Below are positions 1 through 10,826 of a stretch of 60,733 bases of DNA, one piece after another (position 1 is the first letter of the stretch; every line of letters begins with the position of its first letter). The notes under the pieces are model-generated. The model searched no databases, was not told where the DNA came from, and saw nothing but the letters and a program-made list of their open reading frames with translations. The DNA is taken from contig JAVBQG010000050.1 in assembly GCA_031549185.1 (NCBI GenBank), forward strand, positions 1 through 60,733, read 5' to 3'. Source of the stretch: JAVBQG01 sp031549185. Its GTDB lineage: Bacteria > Synergistota > Synergistia > Synergistales > Synergistaceae. A program made the position numbers and the translations under genes.

Positions 1-576
1 TTTTGGCATCGAGATCACCTGCGTGCCGCCGATCAGGTCGCCCGCGCGCAGGTGCTCGCGGTTGAAAAACGGGATGCTTGTGATCGCCAGCGCCCAGCCG
101 AGCATCGTCAGCTGCTGCCAGCCACCCGCCTCGGCGTCGAGGCTGAGGAAAAGCGAGAGCGGCAGGAAGACCTCGATCTCGCGCGTCAGGTTGCGGGCGA
201 CGACTGCCGACGGCGACAGCTCGCCGCCGCTTCGGTTGACCACCCGCAGGTTGCAGATCCTCTTCCCCGGCGTCCTCCCCTGCCAGGCCAGCTCGAAGTG
301 CAGAAAATACAAATTTCGCACCAGGAAGGCGACGAAGAGGGCGATCGTCAGGCCGACCAGCGCCCTCATGTGCGAGCGAATGAGAAAGAAGATGACGAGG
401 AGGATGCAGACGATCGCGGCGATCTGAAACGTCATGTCCAGCAGAAAGGCGACCAGACGCTCGCCGTGGTTCGCCACGCGAATGTCGAGCGGGACGCCCT
501 CGGGACTGGTGAGAATCTTCCGCTTGTGCTTCGCCCCTTCGAGGATCTCCTCGACGCGGTCAGTCCGCAGCGGCAT
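1..576 (-). CDS. RDD-family membrane protein (C-terminus cut by window edge)
   Basis: The reverse strand reads MPLRTDRVEEILEGAKHKRK and stays open to base 1, so the C-terminus is missing. An N-terminal soluble stretch is followed by hydrophobic helices. The RDD hallmark is visible: an Arg near the first helix (GERLVAFLLDM), then WQGRTPGKR before the next helix. RDD proteins are small integral membrane proteins of unsettled transport function. It is the last gene seen of the DUF4129-DUF4350-MoxR-DUF58-SpoIIM operon; its ATG lies inside the end of the SpoIIM-like gene and a G-rich ribosome site sits just upstream. SpoIIM-like and RDD proteins are recurrent partners of MoxR/DUF58 clusters, which supports the call. 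Confidence 0.75.
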   Translation of the reverse strand, partial: MPLRTDRVEEILEGAKHKRKILTSPEGVPLDIRVANHGERLVAFLLDMTFQIAAIVCILLVIFFLIRSHMRALVGLTIALFVAFLVRNLYFLHFELAWQGRTPGKRICNLRVVNRSGGELSPSAVVARNLTREIEVFLPLSLFLSLDAEAGGWQQLTMLGWALAITSIPFFNREHLRAGDLIGGTQVISMPK

Positions 577-1624
577 CGTTCATCCCCCCCGTTTTTTCCC
601 TGCCCGCGTAATAAAAATAGCAGAGCCAGACGAGCGCCGAGACCAGCGCGAAGACGTAGCGGCCGGGCGTGTTGGCGATCAGCTGGCGAAAGCCGCCCTC
701 CAGAATCCCCGCGATCATAAAGAGCGTCACGCAACCGGCGGCAACGCCGGCCGCCCTGCGCCCGTAAATGGCGAGGCTCTCCAGGCGCGACAGCGGGCCG
801 GGGAAGAGGATTTTCTCGGCGATGACGAAGCCCGCCGCGCCGCAAAGCAATATCGCCAGCAGCTCCGTGACGCCGTGGATCGACAGCCAGCCGACAAAGT
901 CGATCGTGAGGCCCTTCTCCGCGTGCAGGGCGATCATCGCGCCGAGCGCGAGGCCGTTGTAGGCGAGCAGCATGATCGTGGGGACGCCGAGCGCGAAGCC
1001 GAGGCCGAAACAGAAGATGCCGACCATCGTGTTGTGCTGGAAGAGGAAATTCGCGAAGACGACGAACGTGTGGACGAAACCCGGCCACGGCGCGAAGAGC
1101 TCGTCGGTCAACAGATCCGCGGCGGTGCTGCCGGGGCCGCGGTTGCCGGCCAGGCTCTCGGGGACCAGCAGGTTGAAGTAGCTGATGTCCGCCCGCACCA
1201 ACACGTAGCCCGCAACCATCCCCGCCAGCATGAGGACGGCAGCCAGTGCCAGATGGCGGCGCAGCTCGCGGACGGCGCGGGGGAAGCCGCTCTTGAAAAA
1301 GTCGGCCATGCTTCGCACCATACCGACGCGGGGGCCGTAGACGACCAGATACGAGCGCAGCGCCAGGCTCTCCAGATAGAGCAGTAGGTTGCGGTCGAGC
1401 ACGATGCCCCGCGCCACGGAGAGCGAGGACATCGCGGCCTGGTGAAGCAGCGGCAGCAGCGCCACCTCCTCGGCGGAGAGCGCCGAGATTCCGGACGCCT
1501 CGGCGCGGCTCACCAGATCGTCGAGCTGCCGCCAGGCGTGCTCGCGCCCCCGGCGAAACTCGGCGCTGCGCAGCGCGAGCGACTGACGTTCACCGCGGAC
1601 GTGTTCCACGGGAAACGCGTTCAC
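560..1624 (-). CDS. SpoIIM-like (stage II sporulation protein M / DUF95) membrane protein
   Basis: This 354-residue protein has a ~95-residue N-terminal soluble part (Arg- and Leu-rich) and about five hydrophobic segments. The second half carries the family features FLFQHNTMVGIFCFGLGFA and a conserved HGVTELLAILLCGAAG stretch. The name comes from Bacillus SpoIIM, a septal peptidoglycan-remodelling partner, but the family is widespread in bacteria that do not sporulate, so no sporulation role is implied. The start is GTG, overlapping the TGA of the DUF58 gene (GTGA), and the 3' end overlaps the RDD gene. It is probably a membrane partner of the MoxR-DUF58 module. Confidence 0.8.
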   Translation of the reverse strand: MNAFPVEHVRGERQSLALRSAEFRRGREHAWRQLDDLVSRAEASGISALSAEEVALLPLLHQAAMSSLSVARGIVLDRNLLLYLESLALRSYLVVYGPRVGMVRSMADFFKSGFPRAVRELRRHLALAAVLMLAGMVAGYVLVRADISYFNLLVPESLAGNRGPGSTAADLLTDELFAPWPGFVHTFVVFANFLFQHNTMVGIFCFGLGFALGVPTIMLLAYNGLALGAMIALHAEKGLTIDFVGWLSIHGVTELLAILLCGAAGFVIAEKILFPGPLSRLESLAIYGRRAAGVAAGCVTLFMIAGILEGGFRQLIANTPGRYVFALVSALVWLCYFYYAGREKTGGMNDAAAD

Positions 1625-2921
1625 AGCAGTCCCCTCTGCTTGATCATGAGGTAGCGGTTGAGCACGGCGGTCGAGATCAGCTTTGCCGGCAGGTCCAAAC
1701 AGTGGACGCCGAGGCGAGCGACGCGCTCCAACACGATCTGCCGCTCGCGCAGCAGGTCGGCGGCGATTACCGCCTTCGCCACGTCCGGAAAGCGCTCGGG
1801 TCTTGCCTCCTGCAGGCCCGTCAGCAGCGGATCGCGCATCGTCACGAAGATCACCACGTGGCGGCGGGCCATCAGTTGCAGGCTCTCGATCAGCAGCTCG
1901 GCCGAGATCGTGTCCACGAACTCGGTGAAGAGAACCACGAGGGAACGTCTCCCGAGGCGTGAACCCAGCTCGGCCAGGCCGAGCGTGAAATTCGTCTCCT
2001 CCGCCCGGTAGGCGAGGCCGGAGGTGAAGAGCTGGAACTGCGCGAAGTACGGCATCCCGCGCCCCGGCTTGAGAAAATTCCGGAAGCGCGCGTCGAAACC
2101 GCAGCCGCCGATGAAGTCGCCGCTGTAGAGCGAGATCCAGCTCAACAGCAGCCCAACTTTGATCGCGTGGTCGAGCTTCGGCATCCCGTCGACCGGCTCC
2201 AACATCAGGCGCCCGGTGTCGAAGCCGACGACGATCTGGTGGTTCCGCTCCTGCCGGAACTCCTTGCAGAGCAGTTTCCGGTGGCGCGCCGAGCGCTTCC
2301 AGTCGATCAGGCGATTGTCCATGCCCTGCGCGTAGTCGCAGAGATTCTCGAACTCCGTCCCCTCACCCTTCAGCCGTTGCGTCTTGACGCCGAAGACGGC
2401 CTCGCGCGAGAAGAAAAGCAGGGCCGCGTCGTGGATGCCCTTCACGTCGGGCACGACGTCGATGCCCGCGCCGACCGGGCGGCGCTGCCGCATCGTCGTC
2501 AGGCCGAGAGGGCCGTTCCACCGCAGCCAAAGGGCCTGGACGGTCACGCGTCCGCGCCGGAGGGGAACCACCGGCAGGCGAAGGTCGAGGCGGCCGTCCG
2601 CCATCGTCCCGGATACGATCCCCGGGGGCTTTGTCTCGCCCGTCAGCTCCAGCAGCGCCTGAATCTCGCGGCGGCCGCCGCGGTCCATTTCGAGCGCGGC
2701 CGAGACGGCGCCGGGGCGCCCCAGGTACAGCATGGCGGGGACGCTCGGCTCGACATGCAGGCGACGGCCGGAGGGCGTCGCGATCATGTCCGTCGCCATA
2801 AAGGCGAGCACGGCGGCGGGAAGGTAGAGTGCGAAGTACCAGTGCCCCGGCCAGGCGGAGACGATCACCATGGCCAGCGGCACGGAGAGCGAGAAGAGGA
2901 GGACGGCGCGGCGCGTGGGCC

Positions 2922-2925
<4 letters not shown>
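1621..2925 (-). CDS. DUF58 domain protein (MoxR-associated, vWA-like)
   Basis: The protein is 434 residues. It starts at the ATG that overlaps the MoxR stop (ATGA) and reads MRPTRRAVLLFSLSVPLAMV; the open frame extends further upstream, but only as an antisense-like shadow inside moxR. Two N-terminal transmembrane helices are followed by a beta-rich segment and the DUF58 signature around residue 190-230 (GEGTEFENLCDYAQGMDNR, then IDWKRSARHRKL). DUF58 proteins are fused or adjacent to von Willebrand A-type folds and act with MoxR ATPases, which are thought to insert metals or mature protein complexes. Overlaps with moxR on one side and the SpoIIM-like gene on the other indicate one translationally coupled operon. 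Confidence 0.88.
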
Positions 2926-3878
<953 letters not shown>

Positions 3879-5132
3879 TCGACAGCTCTCCCTTCCAGTC
3901 GTGTATCTCCCAGGCGCATTCGAGAAGCCTGGCCAGTTCTTTTTTATTTTTCGCGTCGACCCCGGAGGACTCCCGCAGTATGGCGGAACTGGAGCTCTTC
4001 AGGCCCCGCGACTTTCCGATCCGGTCCAGCCGCTCGGCCATGGCGAACTCGTCCAGGCTCTGCGGAAGGTGCATGAGGTGCGCCGCGGAGCGGATCGTCA
4101 TCCTCACATAGCGCTTGAGCACGGCGGCGTGGTACCCCGCGTAGTCCAGCAGATGGGCCGCATTGTTGGTCAGGCTCTCCTTGCCGAAGTCGAGGGCGGG
4201 TTTCGGCGCCAGCGGCGCGCCGAAGCGCCCCGTCCCCGCCGCGAGAAGGAGGGCGGCCGAGCAGCAGAGCAACAGCGTTACGACGACGAACGGAAAGCGG
4301 AAGAGCAGCGCCAGCAGCGACGGCGCGGCGGCCTGAAAACCGTGCCCGGTCTCGTCGAAGACGATCGGCGCAGTCGGATCTCCGTCGCCGGAGAGGCGGA
4401 GCATGTCGACCAGCGCGACCATGAAGGCCGCGTTGTTTCCTTTGACGATGCCGTGGTTGGCGAGGACGTCGGGGTCGGAGAGCACCCAGACGCGCTGTTC
4501 GCCGTCCATGATCTCGCCGACCAGCATTCCGTCCGCGTCGCCGACGACCGGTTCCATCTCCTCCGAGCGCATGAGCTGCACGATGCCGCCGCCCTCCGGC
4601 GCGATGCCGATGCGGTTGGGACTCCACTGCCGCGGCCACTTCGTCCGGTAGAGTTCGGTGCGCGCGGTCGCGACGAGGGCCAGCGTCGTCTGCGCCTCCA
4701 GGAGCGAGACGGGCTCGGCGCCGGCGATCCAGGCCGGGCGATCCTCGTCGGGTGTGCCCAGCCACTTGGGCAGGACGAGCAGCAGCCTCGGCGCGGACAT
4801 CAGCTTCATGCTCTCGGCGTTCGACACGAAACGAAGGTCCGGCTCCGCCACAATCAACGTTCCGCGCGCGCCGACGGCCGCGAGCGTGTTGCGGACGCCC
4901 CGGACGACCGGGCGGTCGAGCCGCCGCATGACGTCGTAGAACCCGCCGTAGCCGATGGCGGAGACGGAGTACGTCCCCGGCAGGTGCCGGTTGCCTCCCG
5001 ACACGCGGTCCCCGTCCCACGCATGTAGCAGGACGGTCAGCGCGAAGAGCCCCGTCGCGGCGGCGATCAGCAGGAGGATGGAAGAGCGGGTGAAGGGCGA
5101 TCCGCCCGCGGCGTTCTTCGGGTTCGCGAGGC

Positions 5133-5870
5133 TCACGAAAAACTCCCCTGCCGCAGGACGGCGAAGAGGGCGTCGTAGCTGCGGCGGCAGGCGGCGTAGT
5201 CGTCCGCCTCGGGCTGATGCGTTCCGAAATAGGAGATCTCGACGCGTCCGATGATGTCGGCGAAGGCGCTGTACCCCTCCGGCGAAAGGGCGATGCCGCG
5301 CAGAATCTCGCGGCTCGTGAGAGAGACGGAGATCGGCACGCGGAGGCGCAGGCGCAGCTCGCCGATGCTCTGGAGAAGGAGCACGTGCATGGCCTCGGCG
5401 AAGCTACCCGCCCGCGCCAGGTCGTCGGCCTCGATCTGCGCCTGCCCCATACGGAGGGCGACGGCCTCGGGAGCGGCGTCCTCCGCCACCCCGCCCCGCT
5501 CCATCCGCCGCGCGCGGCTGGCGCTCCACAGGTTCGTGCGCATCGACGAGAGGAACACGACGAGGATCATGGCGATCGAAAGGAAGAGGATCACGCGCGC
5601 CGCGCCCGGCGATATTTCGAGCCGCTGGAACTTCCACCACGTGCGATAGTCCTCCGGCTCGATTTTTTTCGGCCCCTCGGGCAGTTCCGTCTGCAGGCCG
5701 AGCTTGCGTTTGGCGGCCAGCGCCGCCTCGGGGGCCTTTTGGACGAGGGCGTCGCGCTCGGCGCGGGGAAGCGGCATGGGAGGGTTCACAGGACCGGCAA
5801 AGACAGGGGACGGGACGAACGACAGCATCGCCGCCCAAAACACCGCACACAAAACCCAGACCGATTTCAT
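5133..5870 (-). CDS. DUF4129 domain-containing exported/membrane protein
   Basis: The protein is 245 residues. A signal peptide (MKSVWVLCAVFWAAMLSFVP, cleavage near VFAG) and one transmembrane helix (VILFLSIAMILVVFLSS, residue ~95) precede a helical C-terminal DUF4129 domain with the diagnostic pattern SFAEAMHVLLLQSIGELRLR, then LTSREILR and a DYAACRRSYDALFA end. The family recurs in MoxR-DUF58 operons. This is the first gene of the operon on the minus strand; the preceding 174 bases (5871-6044) hold no gene and presumably the operon promoter. Confidence 0.8.
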   Translation of the reverse strand: MKSVWVLCAVFWAAMLSFVPSPVFAGPVNPPMPLPRAERDALVQKAPEAALAAKRKLGLQTELPEGPKKIEPEDYRTWWKFQRLEISPGAARVILFLSIAMILVVFLSSMRTNLWSASRARRMERGGVAEDAAPEAVALRMGQAQIEADDLARAGSFAEAMHVLLLQSIGELRLRLRVPISVSLTSREILRGIALSPEGYSAFADIIGRVEISYFGTHQPEADDYAACRRSYDALFAVLRQGSFS

Positions 5871-6044
5871 CCATCAATGCCCCCCGACGGCTTCAAGATC
5901 GATTTGAAATGAAAGGCCTGAGGGGTAACGCGTAAAACCAACTCGCATGGTTCGCCGCGCCCCAAACACCTTTTTGACTGCCAATTGGTATAAATCAAGC
6001 TTTCAAGCGCCTCCGAAGGCGCGACTTTATTTTATCATAATCCC

Positions 6045-7349
6045 TCACCCGTTTTTTCGCGTCATCCCCTCACGCACCGCGCCACGGATGACCGCGGCGG
6101 CGACGGCGGTCAGGACAGCCACGACGAGGAAGATCTGGGGGATCGAGAGGCCTAGCTCCAGCAGGATCGTCGTGCCGAGGGAGGACATGACCATGAAGAA
6201 CGAGTCCGACACGTTGCCGCAGGCCGTCACCGTAGCCATGCGGCTCTCCTCCGTTCGGCTCTGGATGATTGCGTAGAGCGGCACGATGTAGAGGCCGCCG
6301 AAGAACGAAATCGCGAAGAGGCAGACCAGCACCGCCAGATTCGGCGGCGAGGAGAGAAACGCGGCCACGCCGACGACGGCCGCGCCGTGCGGGGGTTCGC
6401 GCAGGCTGGCCAGATAGAGCAGCATACTCGCAACCGCCATGCCCACCGCCGCCCATGGAACGTAGCGGCCGGAGATCTCGTTCTTCAGCAGGCCGTTGCA
6501 GGCAAGGGACCCCATTCCGATGCCGACGGAGAAGGTCGCGAGAAAGAGCGTCGCCACCTGCGCGTCCGCGCCGAGGACGTCCCTGGCGTACGTCGGAAAC
6601 TGCGAGAGGAAGGTCGCGCCCACGAACCAGAACCACGAGCCGCCGACCACGGCCGCGAAGACATCGCGCCGGGGCATGACGTCGCGCACGATGGCGACGG
6701 TTTCGCGAAGGACGTTGAAGCGGAATTCGAGCCCCGGGTCGATCGGCCGCGTCGGCGGGATGTAGCGACTGGCCCAGTAGCCGGCGACGGCGATGGCCTC
6801 CACCAGCAGACTCACGCGGTGCTCTCCGCCCTCTCCGAGTACCGAGAGCCCGCCCGCGATCGTGCCCGTCAGAATGGCGAGAAAGGTCCCCGTCTCGATC
6901 AACGCGTTGCCGCCGATCAGCTCCTCCTTTTTCAGGTGCTGCGGCAGGATGCTGTATTTAAGCGGGCTGAAGAAGGCGGCCTGCACGCCCGCCAAAAAGA
7001 GGACGGCCATCAGCAGCGGGATGCTCCCCGCCTGGAAGCCGGCGACCGCGCCGCCCATGAGAGCGATCTCTGCGATCTTGACCTTCCGCACGAGGCCGGC
7101 ACGCTCGTATTTGTCGGCCAGCTGGCCCGCCAGCGACGAGAAGAGGAAATAAGGGAGGATGAAGACGCCCGCCGCCGCCGTGATGATGATCCGCGCGTCC
7201 ACGTGTGCCAGGTCGGCGAGGCGGTAGGTGATCAGGATCACCATGGCGCTCTTGAAAAAATTGTCGTTGAACCCGCCAAGGAACTGCGTCAGAAAGAGCG
7301 GCATGAAATACCGCGAGCGAAAGAGCGCGAACTGGCTTCCCCCCGCCAA
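6045..7349 (-). CDS. MFS transporter, LplT-like (lysophospholipid flippase type)
   Basis: A 434-residue major-facilitator protein with twelve predicted hydrophobic segments. The N-terminal FLTQFLGGFNDNFFKSAMVIL and the loop LAGQLADKYERAGLVRKVKI match the LplT subgroup, which moves lysophospholipids inward for reacylation; no acyltransferase (Aas) gene or domain is adjacent or fused, so substrate assignment is tentative. The reading frame begins at a TTG preceded by a GGGGGTG ribosome site; an internal ATG (MPLFLTQF) is the alternative start. The gene stands alone, separated from the MoxR operon by 174 bases. Confidence 0.78.
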   Translation of the reverse strand: MAGGSQFALFRSRYFMPLFLTQFLGGFNDNFFKSAMVILITYRLADLAHVDARIIITAAAGVFILPYFLFSSLAGQLADKYERAGLVRKVKIAEIALMGGAVAGFQAGSIPLLMAVLFLAGVQAAFFSPLKYSILPQHLKKEELIGGNALIETGTFLAILTGTIAGGLSVLGEGGEHRVSLLVEAIAVAGYWASRYIPPTRPIDPGLEFRFNVLRETVAIVRDVMPRRDVFAAVVGGSWFWFVGATFLSQFPTYARDVLGADAQVATLFLATFSVGIGMGSLACNGLLKNEISGRYVPWAAVGMAVASMLLYLASLREPPHGAAVVGVAAFLSSPPNLAVLVCLFAISFFGGLYIVPLYAIIQSRTEESRMATVTACGNVSDSFFMVMSSLGTTILLELGLSIPQIFLVVAVLTAVAAAVIRGAVREGMTRKNG

Positions 7350-7474
7350 GGCATCACCCCCGTATCGGTTTCGAAATTGTAAGCACTCGAAAGCGTTTGC
7401 GACAACGTAGGTTGGCCGGGTATGGAGAGGGCGCTTGCATTGCGCTCGCCCGTGCGCTATTCTTCTCTCACGAA

Positions 7475-7550
7475 GCTAAGTAAAGGTTACGGCGTTATCC
7501 TTAATTAAGAGATCCGCTAAGTAAAGGTTAAGGCGTTATCCTTAATTAAG
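7475..7550. repeat. Two tandem 35-bp direct repeats with internal palindromes (candidate operators)
   Basis: Copies lie at 7475-7509 and 7516-7550 (41-bp period) and differ at one base. Each holds TTAAGG-N6-CCTTAA (first copy TTACGG), a near-perfect dyad, followed by TTAATTAAG. A further partial copy (ACTAAATTAAG) follows at about 7557. The pair lies in the divergent intergenic region between the MFS gene and the fic gene, 50 bases before the latter's start. The spacing of about four helical turns suits cooperative binding of a dimeric regulator. Confidence 0.8.
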
Positions 7551-7600
7551 CGGGCCACTAAATTAAGTTTGCGCGTCTCTTCGTGGGAGGGGTATTTTCG

Positions 7601-8734
7601 GTGAGGATGGAAGATTTCAAGGCTGGGCGGCGGATCCAGCGATACCAATACAAGAGTTTCGAACCGACGCACATCGACTGCGAGTGGACCTGGGATGACC
7701 CGGTCGTGTCGCTCTTGCTCGAAAAAGCGGCGGGGAGCCTCGGGGAGCTCAACGCCTTTTCGTCGATCGTGCCGGATGTGGATCTCTTCATCGAGATGCA
7801 CGTCGTAAAGGAGGCGCAGACCTCCAGCGGCATCGAAGGGACGCAGACGGCCATGGACGAGGCGTTTTTGCCCGAGGAGCAGATTCTTCCCGAGAAGCGG
7901 GACGACTGGCGCGAGGTTCGGAACTACATCGACGCGATCAACCACGCGATTGCCAACCTGGAGAAGCTCCCCCTCTCGAACCGCCTGCTGAGGGAGACGC
8001 ACGTTTTTTTGATGCGCGGCGTGCGGGGAGAGAAGAAGACGCCGGGAAAATTCCGGACCAGCCAGAACTGGATCGGGGGATCCGGCCTCATGGACGCCGC
8101 CTATATTCCACCGCACCCGGACGGGGTACTCGAATTGATGGGAGACCTGGAGAACTTCTGGCACAACGAGGATATCGCGACACCGCACCTGATTCGCGTC
8201 GCCATCAGCCACTATCAATTCGAGACCATACACCCGTTTCTGGATGGAAACGGGCGCATCGGGCGGCTTTTCATTCCGCTGTACCTGCTGAGCCACGGCC
8301 TTCTGGCCAAGCCGTCCCTTTATCTGTCCGACTTCTTCGAGCGAAATCGCGGGAGCTACTACGACGCGCTCACACGAACGCGCGAGTCCGACGATCTGTT
8401 GCATTGGGTCAAATTTTTTCTCTCCGGCGTGGACGAAACGGCTCGCAAGGGGCGCGCGGTTTTCGTCAGGATCCTGGAATTACGGACGCAGGCGGAGACT
8501 GAAACCTTCAAAATGGGGAGGAGATCCGGCAGCGCAAAAAAACTTCTCGATTATCTTTTTCAAAAACCGGCGATCGAAGTTTCGGATGTCAGGCGACTGC
8601 TGTCGCTTAGCACCCCCAGCGCCAATACGTTGCTGAAGGTATTCTGCGAGGCGGGCATCTTGTACGAGAGCACGGGGCGCTTGCGTGGAAGGGTTTTCAC
8701 ATTTAAGAGATACCTCGATCTGTTCTCGGAATGA
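7601..8734 (+). CDS. Fic/DOC-family AMPylase-like protein with C-terminal winged helix
   Basis: About 377 residues. The Fic active-site loop is intact: HPFLDGNGRIGR (catalytic His, Mg-binding Asp, phosphate-binding Asn/Gly/Arg). An N-terminal inhibitory helix motif SSGIEG, matching S/T-x-x-x-E-G/N, places it among class II autoinhibited Fic proteins. A Fic_N domain (residues ~15-80) precedes the core, and the last ~80 residues (SAKKLLDYLFQKP, then LSTPSANTLLKVF) look like a winged helix. Fic enzymes AMPylate target proteins. The frame allows GTG at 7583, GTG at 7601 and ATG at 7607; GTG 7601 has GGGAGGGG eight bases upstream and is preferred. No antitoxin gene is adjacent, as expected for self-inhibited forms. 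Confidence 0.9.
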   Translation: MRMEDFKAGRRIQRYQYKSFEPTHIDCEWTWDDPVVSLLLEKAAGSLGELNAFSSIVPDVDLFIEMHVVKEAQTSSGIEGTQTAMDEAFLPEEQILPEKRDDWREVRNYIDAINHAIANLEKLPLSNRLLRETHVFLMRGVRGEKKTPGKFRTSQNWIGGSGLMDAAYIPPHPDGVLELMGDLENFWHNEDIATPHLIRVAISHYQFETIHPFLDGNGRIGRLFIPLYLLSHGLLAKPSLYLSDFFERNRGSYYDALTRTRESDDLLHWVKFFLSGVDETARKGRAVFVRILELRTQAETETFKMGRRSGSAKKLLDYLFQKPAIEVSDVRRLLSLSTPSANTLLKVFCEAGILYESTGRLRGRVFTFKRYLDLFSE

Positions 8735-8925
8735 TGCACACAAACCCCGCTTGCTTTTCCTCTCCATGCTGCTACCATTGGTGAAGCAGTGCGCATTTCG
8801 TGTCAATTAAATGCAAAGGCGTAAAGGGTGAAACGTCAAAACATGTTCGCACGGCAACTCACCGTATCGATAAACATCCCTTTTAGATGGCAACTCGGCA
8901 TTACACAAACCAGGAGGTGTTGCAG

Positions 8926-10062
8926 ATGAAGATTCTGATCGCGCCCGGACGTTACGTGCAGGGCGTCGGTGCGGTACGGCACGCGGGGCAGCACGTCGCA
9001 CTGCTAGGGCAACAGGCGCTCGTCGTCGGCGGCAAACGGGGGCTGGAGTCGGTTCGCGACAAGGGGCTCCACGAAAGTTTCAAGGAGAACGGCGTGGCCT
9101 GCGTCGAGGAGCACTTCGGCGGCGAGTGCAGCCGCGAGGAGATCGAGCGCCTCAAGAAGGTCGCCGCCGGCAAGAAATCCGACGTGATCGTGGCGGCGGG
9201 CGGCGGCAAGGCGATCGACACGGCCAAGGCCGTGGCCTACGAGCTGAAACTGCCGGTGGCGATCATCCCCACCATCGCGGCGACCGACGCGCCCTGCAGC
9301 GCGCTCTCGGTGATCTACACGCCGAAGGGCGTCTTCGAGAGCTACCTCGTGCTGCCGCGCAACCCCGACCTGGTGGTGATGGACTCGCAGATCATCGCCG
9401 ACGCGCCGGTGCGCCTGCTGATCTCCGGCATGGGCGACGCGCTCGCGACGCACTTCGAGGCGCGCTCGTGCTACACGAAGAAGGCGCCCAACATGCCGGG
9501 CGGCGAGCAGACCGAGTCGGCGATGGCGCTTGCCGAGCTCTGCTACAACATCCTCATGAACTACGGCGTCGAGGCGGCGATCGCCTGCTCGGCCCACGCC
9601 GCGACGCCGGCCCTCGACAAGGTCATCGAGGCCAACACCCTGCTCTCCGGCATGGGCTTCGAGAGCGCCGGGCTGGCGGCGTCGCACGCCATCCACAACG
9701 GCCTCACCGTACTCCCCGAGACGCACCCCTATTACCACGGCGAGAAGGTCGCCTTCGGCGCGCTGACGCAGCTCATCCTGGAGGACTACCCGCGCGCGAA
9801 GATCCAAGAGGTCCTGAGCTTCTGCTACACGATCGGCCTGCCGATCACCCTCGCGCAGCTCGGCGTGACGGATGCGTCGCCGGAGCACCTGCGCCCGGCC
9901 GCCGAGGCCGCTTGCGCCCCCGGCGAGACGATCCACAACACGCCGTTCGCCGTGACGCCCGACATGGTGCTGAACGCCATGCTCGGCGCGGACGCGCTCG
10001 GACGGGACGTGATGATGCAGGACGGCCACGACGAAGCCTGCGACTGCGGTTGCGGCTGCTGA
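8926..10062 (+). CDS. gldA: Glycerol dehydrogenase (iron/zinc-dependent alcohol dehydrogenase family)
   Basis: 378 residues from the ATG at 8926, which has AGGAGGTG upstream; the frame's earlier ATG lacks one. The nucleotide loop GGGKAIDTAKA (residue ~85) and metal ligands typical of GldA are present: Asp in SGMGDALATHFEAR, His in SHAIHNGL and His in THPYYHGEKV. The family oxidises glycerol to dihydroxyacetone with NAD. The protein ends in CDCGCGC, a Cys-rich tail not needed for catalysis. A strong terminator follows, so it is probably monocistronic; the TetR gene behind it may regulate it or be independent. Confidence 0.92.
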   Translation: MKILIAPGRYVQGVGAVRHAGQHVALLGQQALVVGGKRGLESVRDKGLHESFKENGVACVEEHFGGECSREEIERLKKVAAGKKSDVIVAAGGGKAIDTAKAVAYELKLPVAIIPTIAATDAPCSALSVIYTPKGVFESYLVLPRNPDLVVMDSQIIADAPVRLLISGMGDALATHFEARSCYTKKAPNMPGGEQTESAMALAELCYNILMNYGVEAAIACSAHAATPALDKVIEANTLLSGMGFESAGLAASHAIHNGLTVLPETHPYYHGEKVAFGALTQLILEDYPRAKIQEVLSFCYTIGLPITLAQLGVTDASPEHLRPAAEAACAPGETIHNTPFAVTPDMVLNAMLGADALGRDVMMQDGHDEACDCGCGC

Positions 10063-10091
10063 TTCGCGAGACGGCAGATACGGAAAAAACG

Positions 10092-10123
10092 AAAATGCCG
10101 GCCGCGTGCGAGGCCGGCATTTT
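10092..10123 (+). terminator. Intrinsic terminator after gldA
   Basis: A perfect 12-bp stem (AAAATGCCGGCC / GGCCGGCATTTT) with an 8-base loop, ending in a T run, 30 bases past the gldA stop. The A/T ends make it potentially bidirectional. Confidence 0.85.
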
Positions 10124-10153
10124 CATATATAATGGCCTCAAGGATGTGTTCGC

Positions 10154-10795
10154 ATGACTCGGAAGCAGACCAAAAGACAGCTGCAGGCACAGGAGACGAA
10201 ACTGAATATCTACAACTGCGCAAGCCGCCTGTTCGAGGAGAAGGGCTTCGACAACGTGACGATCGAGGACATCGCGGGAGAGTCCGGCGTATCGGTCGGC
10301 CTGTTCTATTACTATTTCAAGAGTAAGCACGAGATCCTCGCCATCTACCACCGCAATTTGGACGTCATGTACTCCGAGTACTACCAGAACGCAGTTTCGT
10401 CGGGGCGATACGAGGGTAAAACCGTCCTTGAACAATTGGAGGACTTCATGCTCTACACATGCGAGATCTGCGGCGCGGGAGGGGCGGCCTATATCCGGAT
10501 CGTGTACTCCTATATGCTGACCGAGACGGATTTCAGCAAAGCGATGATCGACCCGGAGCGCCTTTACTTCGATATCCTGCACAAACTGTTGAGCAAGGGG
10601 CTGAAAAATAAAGAGATACGGCAGGAGTTCACCACGACCCAGCTGGCGAGCGATATCGTCAAAATGACGCGTGGCTGCATCGTGGACTGGTGCGTGGGCG
10701 GCGGAGACGACAGCATCCGCGAGCGCAGCAAACGTTTGATTCAGACATTTCTTCGCGGAATCAAGAGAAACCCGCAGGAGCCCGAGAGCGATTGA
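10154..10795 (+). CDS. TetR/AcrR-family transcriptional regulator
   Basis: 213 residues. The N-terminal helix-turn-helix is clear: ASRLFEEKGFDNVTIEDIA, then SGVSVGLFYYYFKSK. The ligand-binding C-terminal part (residues 70-200) is helical, has several Cys residues (CEICGAG, GCIVDWCVGGG) and matches no ligand class I recognise. The gene lies between gldA and the convergent amidohydrolase genes. The ATG at 10154 is close to the terminator, so a promoter must overlap it: TATAAT at 10128-10133 would fit as a -10 box. Confidence 0.9.
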   Translation: MTRKQTKRQLQAQETKLNIYNCASRLFEEKGFDNVTIEDIAGESGVSVGLFYYYFKSKHEILAIYHRNLDVMYSEYYQNAVSSGRYEGKTVLEQLEDFMLYTCEICGAGGAAYIRIVYSYMLTETDFSKAMIDPERLYFDILHKLLSKGLKNKEIRQEFTTTQLASDIVKMTRGCIVDWCVGGGDDSIRERSKRLIQTFLRGIKRNPQEPESD

Positions 10796-10826
10796 GAGGC
10801 AGGAACCTGCGGGTTGGGGCATTCCT

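Noticed and set aside
560..1624. Evidence that the organism sporulates (SpoIIM-like gene)
   Set aside because: The family is common in non-sporulating bacteria and here belongs to a MoxR-DUF58 operon.
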